A stretch of 64,000 bases of DNA from NCBI GenBank assembly GCA_003290165.1, contig QNQO01000804.1:124001-188000 (forward strand), read 5' to 3'. This document shows positions 43,140-54,324 of this stretch, one piece after another. The translations under genes and the position numbers were made by a program. The notes beneath the pieces were generated by a model that saw only the letters and a list, made by a program, of their open reading frames with translations, did no database searches and was not told the DNA's origin. The stretch is from Berberis thunbergii (taxonomy: Eukaryota; Streptophyta; Magnoliopsida; Ranunculales; Berberidaceae). Within the stretch, counting starts at the first letter, position 1; each line of letters opens with the position of its first letter.

Positions 43140-43900
43140 GCAAGCCTTTGATGGGAAAACCAATTTGGTTTATGGGAGAAAAGGATGAAGAACATTTTGA
43201 TTCAACAAGGTATTCATAAAGCTTTGTTGGGGAAGCCTACGCCAATGTCAGACAGAGATTGGGCTGACTTATATGAGAAGGATGTTAGTTTTGTTCAATT
43301 GCACATTTTGGATGAAGTGATGGAAGAAGAGACTGCTAAGGTTTATGAGAGAAACTTCAAAAACTTTATATGGGCAAATTTTTTCTAATAAGCTGTACTT
43401 GAACAAGAAAAAGGTTTATAGTTTGAAAATGGATGAAGGGTGTGATATATTAGAGCATTTAAATACGTTCAACTGGATGATCAGTGAATTGTTGAGAGTT
43501 GAAGTAAAATTCGACGAGGAAGACTTGCTCATATCCCTTCAAGATTTCTTTGGACATTTTGTGACAACTATGATGTTTGTCAAAACTACTCTGAAGTTTG
43601 AGGAAGTGGCGCAAGATTGATTTCCCATGCTACAATGAAGAAACAACCAACATGAATCTCAAGTCGAAGGTCTACTAGCAAAAGGGGGATAAAATGAGCG
43701 TGGAATAACGAAAGAGATAGAAAAAAAGTCGAGAAAGAAATATAAATCAAAAGCTAGATGGAGGAAAGACATTGAATTCCATCATTGTCACATGCAGGGC
43801 CATTACAGGAGAGATTGTTACAAGTATAAGGAGGGGATTAAAAATGGGAAAGCCAAGGTTGAAAAATCAGATTCGGCGAGTATTGCTTTAGAAAATGAGG
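43140..43900 (+). pseudogene. Copia Gag
   Basis: Frames read MKNILIQQGIHKALLGK and DRDWADLYEKDVSFVQLHI, then after a shift LYLNKKKVYSLKMDEGCD and LNTFNWMISELLRVEVKF, a plant copia Gag (UBN2-type). The zinc knuckle at 43770-43815 reads FHHCHMQGHYRRDC, so the first cysteine of CX2CX4HX4C is lost. Stops and shifts near 43380, 43618 and 43690 break it. Gag would assemble particles; this copy cannot. Confidence 0.8.
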
Positions 43901-45140
43901 GCAAACTCCTATCGGTTTCCCAAAGAAAAAAATCTTTCAGATGTTTGGATTTTAGATTTTGGTTGCTCATACCACATGTGCCTGGTCATAGATTGGTTTG
44001 CAACCTATGATTCTTACAATGGAGGTAGTGTCCTAATGAGAAATGACGCTGCGTGTAAGGCCATTGGGATTGGAACCATCCAAATTAGATTGCATGATGG
44101 AGTTGTGAGAACTTTGAAGGAGGTCAGACATGTACCTGAGCTCAAGAAAAACTTGATTTCTCTAGGTGCACTTGATTCAAATGGGTGTACATTCTCTGCC
44201 ACGAATGGTACACTCAAAGTAACTAGAGGTGCTACTGTGCTTATGAGGGTACCAAGTTTGGTAATTTGTACAAACTGGTTGGGAACATAGTTGTAGGTGG
44301 TGTTTCTATCTCAACAACGTCCAATGATGATGACTCCCAACTTTGGCATATGAGACTTGGACACATGAGCGAATGGGGTATGTTAGAACTTCACAAGCGT
44401 CAATTATTGAAGAATGTGAAAACAAGTAAGCTGGAATTTTGCAAGTATTGTGTTCTTGGTAAACATAGTAAGGTAGCTTTCAAGCTTGTAAGTATGAGTT
44501 GTAAAAGTGATGGTGTACTTGATTATGTTCACTCTGATGTGTGGGGACCTTTATCAATCAAGTCAAATGGTGGAGCTATTTATTTTGTAATTGATGACTA
44601 CTCTTGAAAGGTTTGGGCGTATTTTATGAAACAAAAGTCTGCACTAAGTTTAACAAGCGAAAGGCTCAAGTTGAAAACCAAACAGGTATAAAATCAAGGT
44701 GCTAAAAAGTGATAATGGTGGAGAATACAAAGATAGTGACTTTCTCCAATTTTGCAAGGATGAAGGGATTACAAGGCGCTTTACTATTCCTAAGACTCCA
44801 CAACAAAATGGAGTGACTGAACAAATGAATAGAACTCTCATGGAAAGGGCTAGAAGCATGAGACTTCAACCAAGGTTGCCTAAGAGTTTTTGGGCTGAAG
44901 CCATTAAACATGCATGTTATGTTGTTAATCGGTGTCCATCAAAAGCTATTGGTTTCAAGGTTGTCGAATAAGTATGGATTGGTAGGGACGTGGACTACAG
45001 TTATTTGAAGGTGTTTGGATCTCGGCTTATGCACACATTCCGAATTATGAAAGATCCAAGTTAGACCCTACTCATGTGCATGCATATTTCATGGGTTTGA
45101 GAAAGGTGTAAAAGGGTTCAAATTATGGGATCCATTTCAT
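43900..45140 (+). pseudogene. Copia protease and integrase
   Basis: The protease site near 43945 reads WILDFGCSYHMC, with F in place of the S/T of D-S-G. The pre-integrase zinc region follows, with LWHMRLGHMSEWGM and FCKYCVLGKHSK (44340-44475). Core motifs DYVHSDVWGPL (first Asp), LKSDNGGEY (second Asp) and TPQQNGVTEQMNR (Glu) are all present, so the DDE triad survives. A stop after IDDYS (44605) and a frame change at 44690 break the protein. It would process the polyprotein and insert cDNA. Confidence 0.8.
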
Positions 45141-47015
45141 AAGAAGAGAATTTCAGTAGAGATTGTTGTGTTTGATGAAGAATATTTAATAAAGAAGATG
45201 CAACCAGAACAAAATGAGAATGAATACAATGAAAATATTGTTACGAAAGTTGTGGAAAACTATGTTCCAATTGTTGGAAAGAGTACTACAAGAAAAGAAT
45301 CTCAAAGGCAGGTTGAGATTAACACTTCTAGTGGAGCAAAACAACAAGAGGTTCATGAGGAGCCTTCATCCATAACACAAGGGAGAGCAAGAAGAACAAC
45401 CAGGCCACCTCAAAGGCTTGGATTGGATAAAGAAGTTCACTTTGCTTTTGTTACCAATACAGGTGATCCAACTACTTACATTGAAGTGGTGGAAAGCAAT
45501 GAAAGGGATAAATGGATGGGTGCTATGATGGAAGAAATGGAATCTCTTCATAAATTTATGTATGGGAGTTGGTTCCAAAACCAAATGATAGAAAATTAGC
45601 TGGCTGCAAGTGGTTGTTTAGGAAGAAAAACCTTTACATGAAAATGAAGATGTTAAGTTCAAGGCGCGATTGTTGCATAGGGATACTCACAAAAGGAAGG
45701 AGTGGATTACGATGAGATATTCTCCCGAGTAGTGAAACACGCTTCAATTAGGGTGTTTTTAGCTTTGGTGACTCAATTTGACATGGAATTGGTTAGATGT
45801 GAAGACATCATTTCTTCACGGGGATTTTGAAGAAATCATCTTTATAGAGCAACCAGAAGGCTTTTTTGAAGTTGGAAAGGAGGACATTGTGCGCAGATTG
45901 AAGAAGTCTCTTTACAATCTCAAGCAATCACTGAGGAAATGGTACAAACGATTTGATTTGTTCATGTTACAAATTTGCTACAAGCGCTGTGAGTATGACT
46001 GTTGTGTTTATTCTCGTTTGTTTGATGATGGTTTAGTTATATTGTTGATGTTGTATGTTGACGATATGATAGCGTGCAGAGATATGTCAAGAATTGATGA
46101 ACTGAAACAGTTGTTGAGCAATGAGTTTGACATGAAAGATCTTGGGTAGCCACCAAGATTCTGGGTATGGAGATTAAGAGGGAAAGAAAAACAGGGAAGC
46201 TATGGGTTCCCCAAGGAAGTACATCTAGAAGGTGCTTGAAAACCTTAATATGGTTGATGTTAAACTTGTTTCCACTCCTCTAGCATGTCATTTTTCATTG
46301 AGTACAGAGCAAAGCCCTTTACAAATGAGGAGATTATGGAGATGTCAAAGATACCATATGCAAATGCGGTGGGTTGTCTTTTGTACGCCATGGTTTGCAC
46401 AAGGCCTGATATTTCCCAAGTAGTTAGTGTTGTAAGTATATAGCAAATCCAGGGAAAGAACATTGGAAAGCCGTCAAATGGATTATGAGAAATTTGAGAG
46501 GCACTAATGATTTGGGGATTGTGTTTGAGCGAAATCACGAGGCTGATTGTGTTGTGGGGTTTGTAGATTTAGACTTTGCAGGTGATTTAGACAGAAAAAG
46601 GTCTACCACATGTTATGTTTGTATGTGTGCAAATGGACTAATTCAATGGAGATCTATGTTGCAGTATGTTAGTGCATTGTCTACAACATAAGCTGAATAC
46701 ATGGCACTTACAGAGGCATCAAAAGAAGTAGTTTGCTCTAAAGGTTATGTAAAACAGCTTGGACTTGTACAAGAATCAGTTTCGCTACATTGCGATAATC
46801 AAGTGCTATATGTTTAGCAAAAAATCAGATGTACCATGCAATAACCAAGCACATTGATGCCAGGTTCCATAGGATTCGTGATTGGGTTGCTTTGGGAGAT
46901 ATTGTCGTTCAGAAAGTCAAAACTAACGAGAATGCAACAGATTTTCTTACCAAGTCTGTGAATTCAGAAAAGTTCAAGCATTGCTTGAACTTATTAAATC
47001 TCAATTCTGATTAAG
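45140..47015 (+). pseudogene. Copia reverse transcriptase-RNase H
   Basis: After a linker (45168-45597, ending in the start of the RT domain) the RT core at 45778-46149 has WLDVKTSFLHGDFEEIIF, SLYNLKQSLRKWYKRFD and the intact catalytic box YVDDM. RNase H follows at 46540-46960 with DLDFAGDLDRKRSTTCYV, LSTT then a stop in place of glutamate before AEYMAL, and TKHIDARFHRIRDWV. Motifs are well kept but the frame changes at least five times. It is non-functional as it stands. Confidence 0.8.
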
Positions 47016-47110
47016 TCGAATAGTCACCTCATCACTAAAGTGCATTGAGGTAGAAAAATGTTTGTACCAAGGTGGAGCTAATCTTCACAAGGCTGATAAA
47101 TTTTTTTCAC

Positions 47111-47122
47111 CAAGGTGGAGAT
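47111..47122 (+). other. Copia polypurine tract
   Basis: CAAGGTGGAGAT directly before the 3' LTR is the usual copia tract. A second CCAAGGTGGAG lies upstream at about 47069. Confidence 0.8.
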
Positions 47123-47656
47123 TGTAGAATTTTTGCTTCACAAAATTCTGGTTTGATATGCACACTCAACAGTTGGGTAGTTTGGGTGGTTTGGGAAGTT
47201 TCTCCAAATGTTTTTTGGGAATTTTTTTGTCTGATCACTTCTATAATTCCAGAGAATTTTGTGAGAAAAACAAAAGTGAGAGTATGTGTATGATTTTTTA
47301 TCTCAGAGATTGAGAAGTGTGTATGAAAAGAAGAGAAGAAACCACTATTATTATTGTGAGATTTTCACTATGAAGGGGGTTTGGAGAGGTTTGGATTATG
47401 ATCTTTGATTGAGATCTATGGGACATGTTGTAGTGGTGTAATTCAAAGTTGTACACTATGATTTATAGTGAAAACAAAGCTTCCAACGCTCTTAGCCCGT
47501 GGAGTAGCCATTATGGTGAACCACGTAAAGCTCTGTGTTATTTTTTATGTTCTTTGCACTTAGATTTGTTCTCCTAGTCGTGTGCTGGATTTTTTCTATC
47601 AAGTGCGGCTAAAATTAGTTATAGAGGGATGTTAGAATTTGTTCAGTACAATTACA
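47123..47656 (+). repeat. Copia 3' LTR
   Basis: 534 bp, TGTAGAATTTTT to CAATTACA, paired with 42549-43070. GATAT follows at 47657-47661. Confidence 0.9.
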
Positions 47657-48192
47657 GATATCAGGTCTCAAAAAATTATTAAATCTACTACCATTAAGCT
47701 TCCACAGATCCTATGTTCAAATTTTTAAAGTCTAGCAGATAGGCAATACCACAAAAGATATTGTAGTAAATAATTCTTTTTAAAGAAAACCAAAACTAAT
47801 ATAATAAAAATGGTATATTTTCTTGTAAATATGCAATGTCCTACTCATTGCTATGGCCTGTCATGAATTTCATAAAGGATAAAATTCAGGCAAAAACATT
47901 ATTTGAAAATTTTGGCTGCAATAGATAACAATTTTTATATTGATGACATCAGCAGAAAAAACAGAGTGCAACAATTATAACTAAATGCAACTGATTTCCT
48001 CAGGAAACCTCTAGATGCAGCTTTTTTATGGACATTAAACATCTCATCATAGATTATATTGGTGATAGTCGCCTAATTATTACAATACACCACCATGATA
48101 TCTGGTATCAAAATTTTGTTAAATCTACTACCATTAAGCTTCCACACATCCTCTGTTCAATATTTTAAAATCATCTAGATGGTTGGTAATTA

Positions 48193-48854
48193 TGATGCAT
48201 CGAAAAGTCCTTTCATCTACAACGTGTGTGTGTCATGGTGATCTCTAGGAATAACGAGCCCAAGCTTCAGTCTAGCACTGATCCGGCCCAATCAACATCA
48301 AGCCCGCGAAGTGCAGTCCGCTAGACGGACTCGAATTATTGTGTCCTATTAAGCCCATACGTCTCACAACCATCCCCAATACCCGTAAGACCTATTGAGG
48401 CAAGTATCTCAGGGATTAGCTTCGGATGGGCAAGCCAATAGTACTTTGTCTCCAACTAGGAAGCAAATACCAAAGTATGCGTCATACGTGGAAACTTCCA
48501 CCTATGGACGACACTCGGATAGGGAACTATCTCCCACGTATCTAGAAGCACAGTCTAATAGGAAAACTTCCCCCCACATGATGACTCCTAACTGGAGAAC
48601 AATCTCCGGGAAGATCTTTTTATCTAAACTACGCCATCGATGGCCTGGCCGAACCAGGACTCTAACACTATAAATAAGACATGAGGTTGGTGAATAAGGG
48701 TACACTACAAATTCTCTGTTTGCAACTTCAAGCCTTGTCTGACTTTAGCATCGAAATGCCATCGGCCACCACAACGGTGGACTGCGGCTCACGTGCGTTC
48801 CTTGTGCAGGTTAGCAGGTCAAGGTCAAGCAAGGAGCGAAAATCGACTGCATTA
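48193..48854 (+). repeat. B2 5' LTR
   Basis: 662 bp, TGATGCATCG to ACTGCATTA, aligning with 39658-40321. TATA is at 48668-48677. The PBS that follows shows that it is a 5' LTR. Confidence 0.85.
48668..48677 (+). promoter_or_regulatory. TATA box in B2 LTR
   Basis: CTATAAATAAGACATGAGG matches the B1 LTR context. Confidence 0.6.
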
Positions 48855-48857
48855 GTT

Positions 48858-48875
48858 TGGCACCGTCTGTGGGGA
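48858..48875 (+). other. B2 primer-binding site
   Basis: TGGCACCGTCTGTGGGGA is close to TGGCGCCGTCTGTGGGGA, the usual site of Tat/Ogre-type elements (tRNA-Arg in Ogre, from memory). It differs from the tRNA-Asp site of the A family, confirming two distinct gypsy lineages here. Confidence 0.75.
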
Positions 48876-49329
48876 CGACATAGCTCCTAGCAAATCATTG
48901 ACATCATCTCTCTTAAGAGTTCAGGAAGAAGGTGACCACCAAATCCCATAATAATGGATACTAGAGGGACACATCACATGCTGAGACTGGCACTATACCA
49001 CCACTTCCATTGGTACGGGCAACACAAGGGGAACATGCTCACACCCCCATGCCAGCAGCAGCAGAGACGAACCCTAGGATTGATATGCTATCATCCTAGA
49101 TACATTAGATCGCTAAAGTAGTGGAGATCCTCACTCAATAGAACCCTCCACCCATTGATAGAAATTAGGAACAATACAGACTTCAATATCTAGACTACAA
49201 TAAAGAGAACGCGCAGGAGAGTCAAGCCCCCGCTAGTTCTCACTGGACTAGAGGTGGCGGCACAGTCAACGAAGATCCAACTTTTAGGGCAGACAAACCC
49301 ACCATGCAGAACCAACTCTGCTGAGGGAC

Positions 49330-50230
49330 CCACAACCCAAATGTGTTGTACATCCTTTCTTTTCCCCCATTCATAGACCAAATCATGAACAAAGCTCTGC
49401 CAAAGAAGTTTAGCCCCTCGAAGTTTGAGTTCTACTATGGGATCGGTGATTCGTTTGATCACATGCGCCATTATCTGCACGTGAGAGCACTCAAAGAAAG
49501 TTTCGAATCAGTGTTGTGTAAAATGTTCCTGGCCAAAACATTCCTTACACGCTTTGTTGGTTGCCAGCGGATCAGGAAGGACCCACACTATATACTCTCC
49601 CTGAGGCAGAAGTCAAATGAAACGCTAAGTGAATAGGTCACGCGCTTCAATGATGAGATGACTCTTATTGATGGCTTCAACAACAATACCTCCATTACGA
49701 CTTTTACTAGGGGGCTAAAAAGAGGAAAGTTTTACGACTTCCTCACCCTGGAACCCCCCATTGATATGGCATATCTCTTGAAAAGCGCCTGGAGATATAT
49801 AACCTTGGATGAAATCATAGTGCCAAGAAGGAAACTGAAACAGAAAAGAAACCCTCCGGTTCTAGAGACAAAAGGGAGGGAATGAAACAAGAAGATGAAG
49901 ATAGGAACAAACGGAAGCACAGAGACAACAGGTCGGACTTTGGTCATGTAAGGCTAGAAAAATCTTCCAATTATGTCGGGTCTAGGACCATAACCACCCT
50001 CAACTCTAGCTTGACAGATGTTCTCAATTCCATGAAGAATTGGGAGGATCTAAAATGGCCCTCGAAGTAGTGTGGAGACCCCTCCAAATGCGACAACATC
50101 AAGTATTGCTTGCACCACAAGGAAGCTGGCCATGACACCAACGACTGTAAGAGTTTGATGAACGAGATCGAATATTAGATTCAAAAGGGCAAGCTAAAGA
50201 AGTTCATGTGTTTGGAAAAAGGGCAGGACC
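49330..50230 (+). pseudogene. B2 Gag
   Basis: Frames read PPFIDQIMNKALPKKFSP, SFDHMRHYLHVRALKESF, LAKTFLTRFVGCQRIRKD and, after a stop, VTRFNDEMTLIDGFNNN, FTRGLKRGKFYDFL and YITLDEIIVPRRK. The segment between CKMF and LAKTF is missing compared with B1 (which has PTSLKKLALIWF there). The zinc-binding motif KYCLHHKEAGHDTNDC is intact near 50100-50150. Several stops and shifts. B1 and B2 have deleted different segments, so neither is the source of the other in its present form. Confidence 0.75.
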
Positions 50231-50389
50231 AAACCAAGGAGAGAAGAGAGGAAGACAAAGAAATTGAAAAGGAGGCTCTAGGCATTATACATGTCCTTCA
50301 CGGAGTCAGATCAAAAGGGAAACAATTAAGCAAGTCCCGGAAGCCAACACTCGAGATGCGAACACAACCCTCCAGCGGGGACTAACATG

Positions 50390-50930
50390 TGTATTACTCG
50401 CGAGTACAAAGCCCAATCCAGACCTTGACTTTCACAGATAAGGACCTCGAAGGCAGCCGCGCGCCGTATAATGACGTTTTTGTTATTTCGATCTCTAATG
50501 TGAGGTGGGAAGTAAAGAGGGCCCTAGTAGACATGAGAAACTCCCTCAATGTCCTATTCTACAATGCATTCCGCAACATGGACCTCAAGGAAGAGAACTT
50601 AACACCTTCCAGCTATCCGTAATTGGTATAGCGGAGTAAAATGTTTCCCCATCGAGAAGATAAAGCTAGCTTCATGGTGGTAGACACACCATCTACTTAC
50701 AAACTGAGGAAGATCTTGTTCCCGGACTTCATGGTGGTAGACACACCATCTACCTACAAACTCATCTCGGAGAAGCCCTGGCTTCATCAGATGGAAACAA
50801 TAGTCTCCACCTTTCATCAGTGCATCAAGTATAATGCCAACCACTCAGAGGGAACAATTTGAGGGGACCAACCAACGGCACGGGGTTGTCATTATGTTGC
50901 GCTAAAGAAGATAGATTGTTCTCAGGTACA
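50390..50930 (+). pseudogene. B2 aspartic protease
   Basis: Shows NDVFVISISNVRWEVKRALV, then DMRNSLNVLFYNAFRNMDL, where the D-T-G-S/A site has become D-M-R-N. A 57-bp-offset duplication at about 50671-50765 repeats MVVDTPSTYKL and removes the ILGRP motif. STFHQCIKYNANHSEGTI follows. Not functional. Sequence after it shows no RT. Confidence 0.7.
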
Positions 50931-52482
50931 ACTTGAGCCTGCCAGACAAGTTGATCAAAAGCCAGATGCAAAAGCTGGGGAGAAATTAGTACTCCCAGAT
51001 GGGAGCAAAGGCTTAGCGGCAGTGGCTCAACTTAGCGATGGGGGACAGTCTGGCATGACAAACGTGGTTCGCCCTCTGGCCCGACGGGACATTTGGCTAA
51101 GCGGAGAAGTCCTCGCAAACGAGAGCACAATTCCATAAATGTTAGCTGGTGTGTGAGGACCTTCCCAAGCAAGGTTTACTCTTCTGTAACCTCAACGGTG
51201 TCGGTGAAAGTTGACAATTCGTTGAAGGTACTTACGATCCAAGCAAAGGCCATGTGAATTTATTTTAGGGCCGGATCGGCCTCTCTCCGCCAACAATCAA
51301 TCTATCCAGTTACTTAGCTTTCTTTCAGTAGTCAGTTTAGAAGTTTAATTCTTAAGAATTTGTGTGATTTAGACTCATTTGAGAAATGAAAGAGAATTAT
51401 GCAAACACATTCTATTGATTACTAAAAATATGTTACAACGTTTGCCCAGATGGCGAGTGCAAAAGATTACAAACTACAAGAATCTATATTCGATGCCATA
51501 TATGGTAAATATTCGCTTAAACAATCCAATTTTAGAAGAGGACTCAGAAGTGACAACAAAGGTACCCAAGGTAGACTATGGTACACACTAGAAATTTCAC
51601 TCTGCGATTTCACTAGAGAAGATGATTTACAAGCAAGAGCAAATGTTCAAAAAGAAGTATGAAAAAGCACTCAATTCAATACTCCGTTGGACCCACTTCA
51701 CTAGGATGACTTGAGGTGGTACAAAATCATCAACTAGAAGCCCCGCGACACGCCAGTCGAAGCTACAACCAAATCACACGCTCGATCCGCCCAATCAATC
51801 AAACTTGGGACAAAAATTAGGTTGAAATGGATAGAGTGCACCCTTCTGTTGAGGGATGGGAGGGGCGTCTAGGATTCAATGGGCCATGTCCAACTTCATT
51901 CTGCCCCCAACTCCGAGTTCCAGCGCAGCGCAACCTGTCAAGGCTAGCTGAGGAGGGAGGGAAACAACCGCTCCAAAATTGGCTGCTGGTGTTATCTAAA
52001 ATATTATGCGGTTAGAAACACCGAAGAGCACCAGCACAGACAGACTCCTCCCTTGAGAGGAAGTTTGTACTTCTTCACAATACGAGAAGAAATTATAAGG
52101 TCTCAACGAACCAATCAGATGCTCACATAGAGTAGGTGACCACACATGATAGCAAGTCTTCTCAAGACTCATTGTTGCAAATATCAAAACATTCAGAGAC
52201 TCAAAAAACAAAAATGCTCCATAAGCCTTTGGAAAACCCAAAGAATAGTTTTTGAGTAAAAACATCTAAATAGTGCACTCTGCAAGAGATAATACCTACA
52301 ACGGTGAAGAAACATCATTATATACACGAAGTAGCTCACCAAACAGGGGCGTCCGAATTAAATACATTCATTTAATATCGTATGGAAAATGAGGAGGCGA
52401 TGGTTCCCATGAAAATCGCAGAGGTCCACATTCAATTAATTAATGACGCTGCACGCAACCCCATTAATTGGGGGAAATAGTC
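50931..52482 (+). other. B2 noncoding 3' region
   Basis: A possible C-terminal extension of the protease frame runs to about 51137 (LPDGSKGLAAVAQLSDGG). Beyond it I see no gene. The part at 51170-51480 aligns with B1 26430-26660. Confidence 0.5.
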
Positions 52483-52700
52483 GATACTCTACCGTCTCAC
52501 AATCTATGCCGTACACATGGCACCATGATCTTGCGCCAAGACCTTTTTTTTCTTATATGGACCCACCAGCTCGGCCCACTATCTAGGCAACATTCCACCT
52601 CGAGCACTAACGCAAACAGTGGTGGCCCTAGTCACTCTTAACACATGGAGCACACCTACATATCAATAGCTGATTTAAGGTACCTCTTTTAAAATAACTT
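52483..52700 (+). repeat. Possible divergent B-type LTR fragment
   Basis: A polypurine-like ATTGGGGGAAATAG precedes TCGATACTCTACCG, and then GCCGTACACATGGCACCATG aligns with CGTCGTACATGTGTCATGATG of the B1 LTR, followed by GCTCGGCCCA for ATCCGGCCCA. If correct, this is the start of a 3' LTR of B2, truncated, with B3 sequence joined after it. Confidence 0.35.
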
Positions 52701-52779
52701 TCATTGAAATTACTGGAAACAAATCCGCACAATGCAATCCGATTTTGGAAGTAGGCTCGCACGCCCATAATAGGTGGCA

Positions 52780-53420
52780 CCCCAACCTAGCTGAGTAAGC
52801 TTAGTCAGTTTCGATTGATGGTGACGGCTTCTGGTTTACCCTGACGCCTAGTTCGTTGCACGCAAATGTCAATGGGTAAGGAAATGGAAGTCTAATAAGC
52901 GCTCTCACACCTAATGATGATGACTTGCCAGGGATCACCACCCCCTTGCAGACATTGATCACCAAACCTGATTAGGTAATCTTAGTCAGTGATGACAACT
53001 TTTGGTAAGCTCCAAAGCCTGTAGCTCGCTCTGCTCGGGTGTAGATGGTTTGGAAGGTGGGAGTCTTATCAGTTCCGATTGATGTCGACGGTTTGCCATA
53101 GGACCACTACTCTTTTATAAACCATGGTCGCCGAATTTGCTCATCCCAAGTTTGTAGCTCTTTTCGCGAGGGTGTAGATGGTTTGAAAGGTGGGAGCCTA
53201 GTCTGTTCTGAATGTTGTCGACGGCTTGCCATGGGACCACAACTCTTCTACAGACCATGGTCACCAAATTTGCTCATCCCAATTCTATAGCCCGCTCCGC
53301 GCGGGTGTAGATGGTTTGGAAGTGGGAGCCTAGTCAATTCCGATAGATGTCAACGGCTTACTATGGGACCACTGCTCTTCCGCAAGACATTGGTCCCCAA
53401 ATCTGATTACAGCTCAGCCA
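52780..53420 (+). repeat. ~130-bp tandem repeats (B3 3' region)
   Basis: Three clear units with GTGTAGATGGTTT near 53040, 53171 and 53301 and one or two decayed units from 52780. They share AAGGTGGGAG, CCTAGTC and GGGACCACTRCTCTTC with the B1 array at 36130-36760. Confidence 0.75.
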
Positions 53421-53788
53421 ACGTTTTCACCCACACATGGACGGACATCCCATTATCGACAACGGCTGCTTGAGTTGACCCGAAAACTAATCTGCTAAGC
53501 ACGAAAGAATACTTCACGGGAAACCAGCCAAAGTTTATGAGACCTAACTCAAGCCAAACGCAATTGCTTAACTACAGATGACAAGACATGTGCTCGACTA
53601 TAACAATTCACTCACGCCAACGACCGCAACCGACGGTCCAATATATAACTTGAGCCCTTAGTGGCCTACCTCTATGATGAGCTGTAGTTTGGGTAAAGTA
53701 ACCCACTGCCAAACAATCCACATCATATAGAATGCTCACTATTATAAATAACTACGCGATGGCGATTCAGAGAACTCATGGAGGTACA
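53421..53788 (+). other. B3 3' region up to the CACTA insertion
   Basis: No ORF. It aligns with B1 36780-37150 (for example CCCACTATT context). B3 should resume to the right of the CACTA, outside the window. Confidence 0.55.
53786..53788 (+). repeat. Presumed CACTA target duplication (left)
   Basis: ACA precedes CACTACAAG. CACTA elements duplicate 3 bp; the partner copy is outside the window and cannot be checked. Confidence 0.4.
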
Positions 53789-53804
53789 CACTACAAGAAA
53801 AATG
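53789..53804 (+). repeat. CACTA terminal inverted repeat (left)
   Basis: CACTACAAGAAAAATG. Its partner should read CATTTTTCTTGTAGTG at the right end. Confidence 0.85.
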
Positions 53805-53810
53805 TTGATT

Positions 53811-53965
53811 CATAGCGTTTCAAAAACGCTATGGTAGGATACCATAACGTTTTAGTAAACGCTATGACAGTCAGCGCTATAATAGACCCAGGGGCTATTA
53901 TAGCGGTTTTAAAACGCTATGGTAAGTTTGGCTTTTATATTGGTTTAAAAACGCTATGGTAAGTA
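53811..53965. repeat. CACTA subterminal repeats with hairpins
   Basis: The motif AACGCTATG or its complement occurs at least six times. CATAGCGTTT/AAACGCTATG pair around CAA (53811-53833). CATAACGTTT/AAACGCTATG pair around TAGT (53843-53866, one mismatch). GCTATAATAG pairs with CTATTATAGC a little further on. Subterminal repeats are the binding sites of the TNPA-type protein in this superfamily. Confidence 0.7.
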
Positions 53966-54289
53966 TACATAGCAAATTTTTTTTATTTTTTATTTTTTAT
54001 TTTTTTTAACTATCAAATGACTTTTTATTACATCTCATAAGTTTTATGTCTAGAAAATAAAAATTTAAATGCGCCAAAGTTAAACATTTCTATGAATGGA
54101 GGCAAAGTAATGTAATTAATTAATAAACTGTATTACATCGAGTCAGGACTCTGTGTTTCAAAAATACAGTTTCATTTCTGCCAATGGACAACCGCTCAAA
54201 CAATGTCCCAGTATGAGATCTATGAGACAGCTGATCACAGCTTAACTGACCACAGTTTCATTTCTGGACAGCTGCAGTTAAATCAACCC
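53966..54289. other. CACTA spacer
   Basis: A/T-rich sequence without ORF or recognisable exon, between the subterminal repeats and the IQM fragment. Confidence 0.5.
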
Positions 54290-54324
54290 CACTGCTTCCT
54301 CGGTTTGTAGTATAGAAAGCCCTC

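Larger units (their letters stand above)
42549..47656 (+). mobile_element. Ty1/copia retrotransposon, complete but decayed
   Basis: This 5.1-kb element has LTRs of 522 and 534 bp, PBS, gag, protease, integrase, RT-RNase H in copia order, PPT, and a perfect 5-bp duplication (GATAT). The reading frame is broken by several stops and frameshifts. It sits inside the fourth unit of the 450-bp tandem array. The lineage is probably Tork/Tnt1-like from the style of the integrase and RNase H; that is a weak inference. Confidence 0.95.
41500..48175. repeat. ~450-bp tandem repeat array, interrupted by a copia element
   Basis: Four units are seen from the marker GTCGCCTAATTATT (or TCGCCTAATTATT) at 41604, 42066, 42516 and 48068. 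Correcting for the copia insertion and its target duplication, spacings are 462, 450 and 439 bp. Other shared phrases are TTTGGCTGCAACAAATAAC and CCATTAAGCTTCCACA. Units differ by many substitutions, so this is an old array. It lies between two B-type LTRs. No coding potential. Confidence 0.8.
48193..53788 (+). mobile_element. B2 (and joined B3): Tat-like non-autonomous element
   Basis: It begins with a B-type LTR and PBS, then gag and protease remnants, then noncoding sequence. Near 52483 a fragment resembling an LTR start appears, and after it comes a second stretch of B-type 3' region with 130-bp repeats, broken at 53789 by the CACTA. The simplest reading is B2 plus part of another copy, B3. 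RT and integrase are missing. Confidence 0.7.
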
